Shown: piece after piece, positions 59,205 through 64,000 of the stretch
How positions within the stretch are numbered: position 1 is the first letter of the stretch
Layout of the letters: every line of letters begins with the position of its first letter
DNA from: Craterostigma plantagineum
Lineage: Eukaryota > Streptophyta > Magnoliopsida > Lamiales > Linderniaceae
Length of the DNA stretch: 64,000 bases
Assembly: GCA_027422505.1 (NCBI GenBank)
Contig: JAPQWV010000633.1
Location: forward strand, 62,001 to 126,000
Direction: 5' to 3'
Made by a program: the position numbers and the translations under genes
The notes under the pieces: generated by a model
Seen by the model: only the letters and a program-made list of their open reading frames with translations
Database searches by the model: none
Told to the model about the DNA's origin: nothing

Positions 59205-60230
59205 CTAATTATCCATTTTCTTCCTCATGACGACGGCCTTTGCGAACTCCTCGACGATCCTTTGCTGGGATTCGAGCACCGTCACCGTTCGCTTCAGCTC
59301 CATCTCCATTCTCATCTCCTCGACGTGCCGAAACATATCCATCTTCGCCTTTTCGGCCCTCATAAACCCTTCTCCAAAAGCTTGAATTGCCTCAGCAACA
59401 ATGGTGTTCATCCCACCACCACTAGTATCAGCCTTCCTCTTTTTCAGCACCTCACCGTTTGCATTGTCTACCACCTTCTTCGCCGAGAACCCATTTCTGA
59501 AAGCCGTACTGGGACCCACCCCGCCATTATTAGTAGGCCCGAAGTTCCCAAATTGACGGTTGTTCGCCGTGAAATTAGGGTTGGGGTAAGGGCTGGGTCG
59601 ACCCGGAATGACCCGACCCGGGATACGTAACGGAATCCCAGTGGGTATTCCATCGTTATTTGATCGACTCAAGCTTGAATTGTAGAGATCGTTGATCCTC
59701 TTCATGCTGCTTCTTTTGCTGTTGTTATACGCATCTTCGTCGTGCTCGTCGTCTGAAGAGGAAGATGGCGGCGGAGGATTGTTACTGCTTTGGTTGATTT
59801 TGGACCCATTTTCCATCTCGTGCAATAGAGGGAAGTGGACCCACGGCGAGCTGTACCGTCCAAGGTTGCCGTGCCTGGCGACGGCGCGCTGGACCTCTCC
59901 GCGGTACCTCTTCCTCAGCTTCTCCATCTTGTGGCGGCACTGCACGGAGGTCTTCGGCGCTGCGACGGGGCCGCACTTGGCCGCGATCTCGTCGGCGACT
60001 TCCTGCCAGTGGTTCGCCTTCAAGTTCCCGCGGCGGAGGGAGAACCACTTGTCCCTGTACGCCTTGATGAGCGCGTCGATCTCGTCCGGCGACCAGCAAG
60101 GAGGTGGAATTCGGCGGATTTTGGCTTCGGAATTGACGGAGGAGGGCTGAGCCGGCGCGTCGGCGGAGGTCATAGGGAGTGGGCTGTCGTCCGGCGTGGT
60201 GGTGGTGGCTGGGGACGCTTCGCCTGACAT
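59205..60230 (-). CDS. Trihelix transcription factor (SIP1/ENAP-type)
   Basis: An intronless gene of 341 residues from MSGEASPATTTTPDDS. The trihelix (Myb/SANT-like) DNA-binding domain starts at about 44: PPPCWSPDEIDALIKAYRDK, WFSLRRGNLKANHWQEVADE, IAAKC, KTSVQCRHKMEKLRKRYRGE. It keeps the three spaced Trp/hydrophobic positions (W, W, and an aromatic in YSSPWVHF). A low-complexity Asn/Ser/Pro region follows, then a C-terminal coiled coil (MRMEMELKRTVTVLESQQRI, VEEFAKAVVMRKK) typical of SIP1-type proteins that dimerise and recruit histone-modifying partners. I took this start because sequence upstream in the same frame looks like leader. Its promoter is shared with the next gene. Confidence 0.9.
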   Translation of the reverse strand: MSGEASPATTTTPDDSPLPMTSADAPAQPSSVNSEAKIRRIPPPCWSPDEIDALIKAYRDKWFSLRRGNLKANHWQEVADEIAAKCGPVAAPKTSVQCRHKMEKLRKRYRGEVQRAVARHGNLGRYSSPWVHFPLLHEMENGSKINQSSNNPPPPSSSSDDEHDEDAYNNSKRSSMKRINDLYNSSLSRSNNDGIPTGIPLRIPGRVIPGRPSPYPNPNFTANNRQFGNFGPTNNGGVGPSTAFRNGFSAKKVVDNANGEVLKKRKADTSGGGMNTIVAEAIQAFGEGFMRAEKAKMDMFRHVEEMRMEMELKRTVTVLESQQRIVEEFAKAVVMRKKMDN

Positions 60231-60478
60231 TTTTTGGGTGCTTAGGGTAAAGAATAAAGCGGCGGTGCTGAGAAATGGGGGCGAGTGGGGCTGGGTTATA
60301 TCTATAGGCGATGAAAAAAAGGAGGCGGCGGAGCGGTGGTGGGGTGGGGCCCTCACGCGAGCCGTAGGCGCGTGGAGACTTGGGCCTTTGGGCCATTTAA
60401 AAACTCTTTTCTTTACCCAATAAATATCTTTAAGATATAGATCAAACTAACGTTATCCTCTGTCATAAACAAAAAACG
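60231..60478. promoter_or_regulatory. Short bidirectional spacer, trihelix and NDF-like genes
   Basis: Only 248 bp separate the opposite-strand ATGs. Pyrimidine-rich on one side, AT-rich on the other (AAATATCTTTAAGATATAGA near 60420). Both leaders must lie in it, so the core promoters overlap or nearly so. Confidence 0.5.
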
Positions 60479-61681
60479 ATGATGATATCTCTGACCAACA
60501 ACAACACTCTCTCGCCATTGCCAACCTCAAACTCCATCTTCCATCGCAGTTCGTCGAATCCCACCATCTTCAATCGACCATCGTCGAACCTCTCTCCGAC
60601 GAGGAGCAACAGAAGAGATGATCATTCGCTCTTATCTACTTTCGCCTCATCAACCACATCCCCTCTTTATCCCCATATTGGCAACGACTACTTGAAAAGT
60701 AATGATTTCGCTGAGAAAGGTGTGACCTTTACGGACATTGGAGATGGGAACACCGTAGTGAAAATGGCGCTAGTCGACAATAAAACTACGGCCAAGTTCA
60801 TACTCCCAAGCGGCTTAGTCACTTCGTTCAAGCCCGAGATGTGGCACGGAGGAACCGTGGAGTTATTACACACCCGCGTGTCCGAAGGGAACGATAATCG
60901 TGCTGTGGTTCAAGGAGGGTTATCTTTCTCATTGGGTTTAGAAGCTGATTATAGGTCCTCTTCGAGCAATAATTCGTGGGCTCTCAATCGAGTCGCCGGA
61001 GATCCCAAGGAATCCATTCGAGTCGAGCTGATCAGCAGCGAAGAGAAAGGCGTCGAACTCAAGCAAGTCTTAACCCTCGGGCCCGACACACTAACCTCGG
61101 AAGTCATCGTTTCTAACACGAGCGACGATAATTCCATAAGCCTGAGAGGTTCCGTGCTTTGCCACATTATGGTCAGCACGCCCGAGGCCAGCTATGCGCT
61201 GGGCTTGGAAGGAACCGATTTCTTCGCCGCGAAGCCACTTATCGAGAAATTCAGCATCGTCCCGCCAGATTTTATGAAGAGAAACGAAAGAAAAAATCGC
61301 GGGAATTTCTTGTCGTTGGGGAATATATTCTCGAGGGGAAGCAGTGGTGGCGAGGATGTGAATGTAGAGAGCGAAGTAGTAGAAGTAGGAGAAGAGGATG
61401 ACGACTACAAGCACCTGAAGGAAAAGATTAGCAGGATTTACACGAATGGGCCGAGGAGGTTGACTGTAATGGATCGAGGAAGGAGGAACTCGGTGATAGT
61501 GAGTAGAGAAATGCGCGGATTCGACGAGGTTTACCTGTTCAGCCCGGGATCGTCTGGGCATGAGATGTACGGCGATTATTCATACGTATGCGTCGGGCAT
61601 GTAGCTGTGCTTGAGCCTATTGTTGTGAATGCTCAAAGTGAATGGAGAGGAGGCATGGTTTTGTCGAACCCGAATTCCTGA
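60479..61681 (+). CDS. NDH-complex subunit/assembly protein, NDF2/NDF5-like (aldose-1-epimerase fold)
   Basis: An intronless gene of 400 residues. The N-terminus (about 1-55) is Ser/Thr/Asn-rich with few acids, as in a chloroplast transit peptide. The core resembles galactose mutarotase-like proteins of the photosynthetic NDH complex: FILPSGLVTSFKPEMWHGGT, VELLHTRVSEGN, VVQGGLSFSLGLEA, ESIRVELISS, VLTLGPDTLTSEVIVSNTS, VSTPEASYALGLEGTDFF, RRLTVMDRGRRNSVIVSRE, GFDEVYLFSPGS, and the C-terminal LSNPNS. In Arabidopsis NDF2 (PnsB2) and NDF5 share these blocks and are needed for cyclic electron flow around photosystem I. Which of the two this corresponds to I cannot say. A charged insertion (KNRGNFLSLGNIFSRGSS) is longer than I recall. 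It shares its promoter region with the trihelix gene. Confidence 0.8.
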   Translation: MMISLTNNNTLSPLPTSNSIFHRSSSNPTIFNRPSSNLSPTRSNRRDDHSLLSTFASSTTSPLYPHIGNDYLKSNDFAEKGVTFTDIGDGNTVVKMALVDNKTTAKFILPSGLVTSFKPEMWHGGTVELLHTRVSEGNDNRAVVQGGLSFSLGLEADYRSSSSNNSWALNRVAGDPKESIRVELISSEEKGVELKQVLTLGPDTLTSEVIVSNTSDDNSISLRGSVLCHIMVSTPEASYALGLEGTDFFAAKPLIEKFSIVPPDFMKRNERKNRGNFLSLGNIFSRGSSGGEDVNVESEVVEVGEEDDDYKHLKEKISRIYTNGPRRLTVMDRGRRNSVIVSREMRGFDEVYLFSPGSSGHEMYGDYSYVCVGHVAVLEPIVVNAQSEWRGGMVLSNPNS

Positions 61682-61922
61682 AATAGTTTTACACTACGAA
61701 AGCATCGGTTATTTTATGACAGAACTTGTAAAGAACGATTCCAGCAAGTATGCGATCATATAAATTTTCATAATAAAAGGTCGATCGTCAAGAACTAATC
61801 ATCAATGAATCCTCGCTCGAACAAAGCATTCTACAAGGGGGAAGAGCAACCCTAGAATAGTAGCAACGGCAAGATCTGAGGGGGGAAAAAGAAAATGAGA
61901 TGACTTCTAATAGCTTCAGTCT

Positions 61923-64000
61923 TCATTTTTGGCGCTCGTCGTTTGGTTGGGTGGTCAGCGATGATGGAGAGTACCCTGGTGCACTAGGAGAATATCCTCC
62001 CCCAGTACTAGGGCTATATAACAAAACAAAACATAAAAACGGTTTCAGGGGAGCTGCAATCGTTGATTTGATCGATAAAATGAATAATAAAACTCACCTA
62101 TACGGAGGAGAGCTGGGACTGTAGTCTGGATTTGGGGCTGACGGGCTGAAAAATTATGTGTACGTATTCAGAACAGAATGTCAACACCATAAAAACAGCT
62201 TATCATACAATAAAAAAAAAAGACGTCATTGGAAATAGTTCCAGATTTCAATAAAAAAAAAAAAAAAGTCTTTTTTAAGGGATTACAAGGGCTATGATCG
62301 AAGTATTGACATGGAAGACTTACCTGCTTGGGCTATAACCTGGGCTAGACGGTGAATATGATGGAGATGTTGGAGAATATGAAGGTGACGTTGGGCTGCA
62401 AACGACACAACATACAACAATTTTCAGTTTATAACTCGTGTGGCATGAAAGAGAAAGATATATTCACCGATCAGTATTCCCAAAACGAGCAAAAGCCAAA
62501 GAGGATTGGTGACTACTATCATTATCTCTGCATGGAATGCAGTTACTTTGTTGCCAACTAAAGGAACATGTAACCGTTAAAAAATAGAAGCAGCTGAACC
62601 GATGCTAAAGAAGGGGTTTAAAGAATCTTACGTGTAACTCGGAGACGAGGGACTGTACGGACTTGAAGGCGTAACCTTCGGGCTTGTAGGAGAGTACGCA
62701 AGAGATGGACTGTATCTTGCAGATGGATTACAACTTGGGGACGTAGGACTGTAACTGGGAGAGGTGGGACTGTAACTTGGCGAGGTGGGGCTGTAACCCG
62801 GCGACGTTGGGCTATAAGCAGGTGAGGTGGGGCTATATGAGGGAGATGTTGGGCTGTACGAAGGCGAAGTCGGGCTGTAAGAAGGCGATGTCGGGCTGTA
62901 AGAAGGAGAAGTTGGGCTGTAGGAAGGTGAAGTCGGGCTGTACGCCGGAGAACTCGGGCTGTAAGCTGGGGAGGTTGGGGTGTAAGCCGGGGATGTTGGG
63001 CTATAACTTGGTGATGTGGGGCTGTAACTTGGTGATGTGGGACTGTAGCTCGGTGATGTGGGGCTATAGCTAGGAGATGTAGGGCTGTAGCTTGGCGAAG
63101 TTGGGGAATAAGATGGGCTCGTCGGAGAATAGGTAGGACTTGTCGGGCTATACGCAGGGTACTTAGGAATGTAAGTTGGGGAAGTAGGGTTATAACCAGG
63201 AGAATTTGGGGTATAAGCCGGCGACAGTGGGCTGTAACCAGGCGATGACGGGCAGTACACAGGCAATGTTGTGGGAGAGAACGCCATCCCACCGACATAA
63301 GGTGAGAACTGAGCATCTGAGACGGGAGACAACCGAAGGCTCGGGCTCAGCAGATAACTAGGCGACATCATGCCATCATGATATGGAGTCGAACGTGCTG
63401 GAGTCATGCCAAAGTCCAGCCCACCACCACCTTCCATGTAACCAGGAAGCGGGATTTCAATGGCTTGCTTTAACATCTCTTCGTTGAGATAGAGGGAACA
63501 GTCGCCAGTGCCAACAGGTGCGAGCTGTCCCAACATGATATTTTCCGTAACTCCCCTAAGGTAATCTGCTTCTGAATAAACGGCAGCATCTAGAAGAATG
63601 TCAACGGTTTCCTCGAACGAGCATCTCATCATGGGCCCCGTGTCGTTTCGATTAATACCATGACGAGTAATGGCCATTAAGTGTCCTCGGTAAGTCATGG
63701 TGTCACAAAGGATTGCCAGGTGGCGATAGTTCACGTAAGAACCATCGAAGGATATGACGACACGCAGCTCATCGAGCAACGCTTTCCTGACAGCCTCGAT
63801 TCCAAGAACTTCGATGACTTCAATCAGGTGATTGCTAGTCGTTCTGAGTGCATCGACATCTTCATGACAGATGACAGCCAAGAGATTAACACCTTCTGTG
63901 TCCAGCATCCATTCGTTCTCTGCCTTGAACCCCTCATTTTCGTCAAACTTGTTGACTTTACTGTTCTTTATAAAGACTTTATGGATGTCAGGTATCCCTC
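61923..64000 (-). CDS. NRPB1: RNA polymerase II largest subunit RPB1, 3' part with CTD (continues beyond window)
   Basis: Five exons visible: 62632 to beyond 64000, 62324-62395, 62098-62145, and the last at 61923-62013, in frame with one another. The upstream part is the conserved C-terminal core of RPB1 ([120 protein letters not shown]). From about 63240 downward come roughly 30 heptads of the YSPTSPS repeat, consensus in the middle and degenerate at both ends ([21 protein letters not shown]), and the protein ends [12 protein letters not shown]. Phosphorylation of the heptads couples transcription to mRNA processing. The repeat array is spread over the last four exons, like the plant gene. 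No frame break was seen. Confidence 0.95.

Noticed and set aside
60231..60356. Extended N-terminus of the trihelix protein
   Set aside because: The extra 42 residues (hydrophobic, Pro/Phe-rich) look like translated leader, and would leave almost no promoter for either divergent gene.
62618..63316. Long open frame of 232 codons antisense to RPB1
   Set aside because: It is a shadow of the CTD heptad repeat: a 21-bp periodic sequence stays open in several frames. The peptide is Arg/Leu/Thr low complexity.

Overview
This window is nuclear DNA from a flowering plant, most likely a eudicot. The evidence is spliceosomal GT-AG introns, plant-only families (RWP-RK, AHL, HIPP, PLS-class PPR, mTERF, X8/GH17, an NDH-complex assembly/subunit protein), a plant H3.1 histone gene with a plant histone octamer in its promoter, and a Ty3/gypsy retrotransposon with an initiator-methionine-tRNA primer site. 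I cannot name the species. There are no prokaryotic features and no CRISPR array. I could not recognise any tRNA or rRNA gene.

Layout. 1-5.7 kb: the 5' half of a SYN3/RAD21-type cohesin gene (minus), head to head with an intronless histone H3.1 gene (plus), then a two-exon membrane protein gene and a tiny secreted X8 protein gene (both minus). 7.4-11.4 kb: a GPI-anchored GH17-X8 beta-1,3-glucanase-like gene and a plant-specific gene of unknown function. Both are well conserved in sequence but broken by several single-base deletions. 11.9-20.5 kb: a mosaic of intron-containing fragments of unrelated genes (NEK kinase, organellar HSP90, exportin-7, SEC14-like, phage-type RNA polymerase and unidentified exons), interrupted by a 1.2-kb AT-rich tandem duplication. 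20.7-27.3 kb: a minus-oriented Ty3/gypsy element with one full 2.6-kb LTR, one LTR truncated to 0.53 kb, a pol remnant (RNase H and integrase), and an unexplained 1.8-kb segment holding a TATA box and a 55-codon membrane-peptide ORF on the plus strand.

28-64 kb is gene rich and clean: an RWP-RK regulator, a PLS-class PPR protein, RNA polymerase subunit RPABC3, a bHLH10/89/91-type factor, SEC23, an ATL RING-H2 ligase, an AHL DNA-binding protein, a two-HMA HIPP, the bifunctional allantoin synthase TTL, mTERF4, a plastid DnaJ-type zinc-finger protein, CK2 beta, tubulin cofactor A, a trihelix factor, an NDF2/NDF5-like protein, and the CTD-bearing 3' end of the RNA polymerase II largest subunit. 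These are independent housekeeping and regulatory genes, not a pathway cluster. Several sit head to head over short spacers (SYN3/H3.1, CK2 beta/TBCA, trihelix/NDF), which is where co-regulation is plausible.

The points most worth checking are the G102A substitution in histone H3, the cluster of one-base deletions confined to about 7.4-20 kb, the multi-gene fragment mosaic, and the small TATA-driven membrane ORF inside the retroelement. Exon boundaries are my own reading of splice sites and phase, without transcript support.
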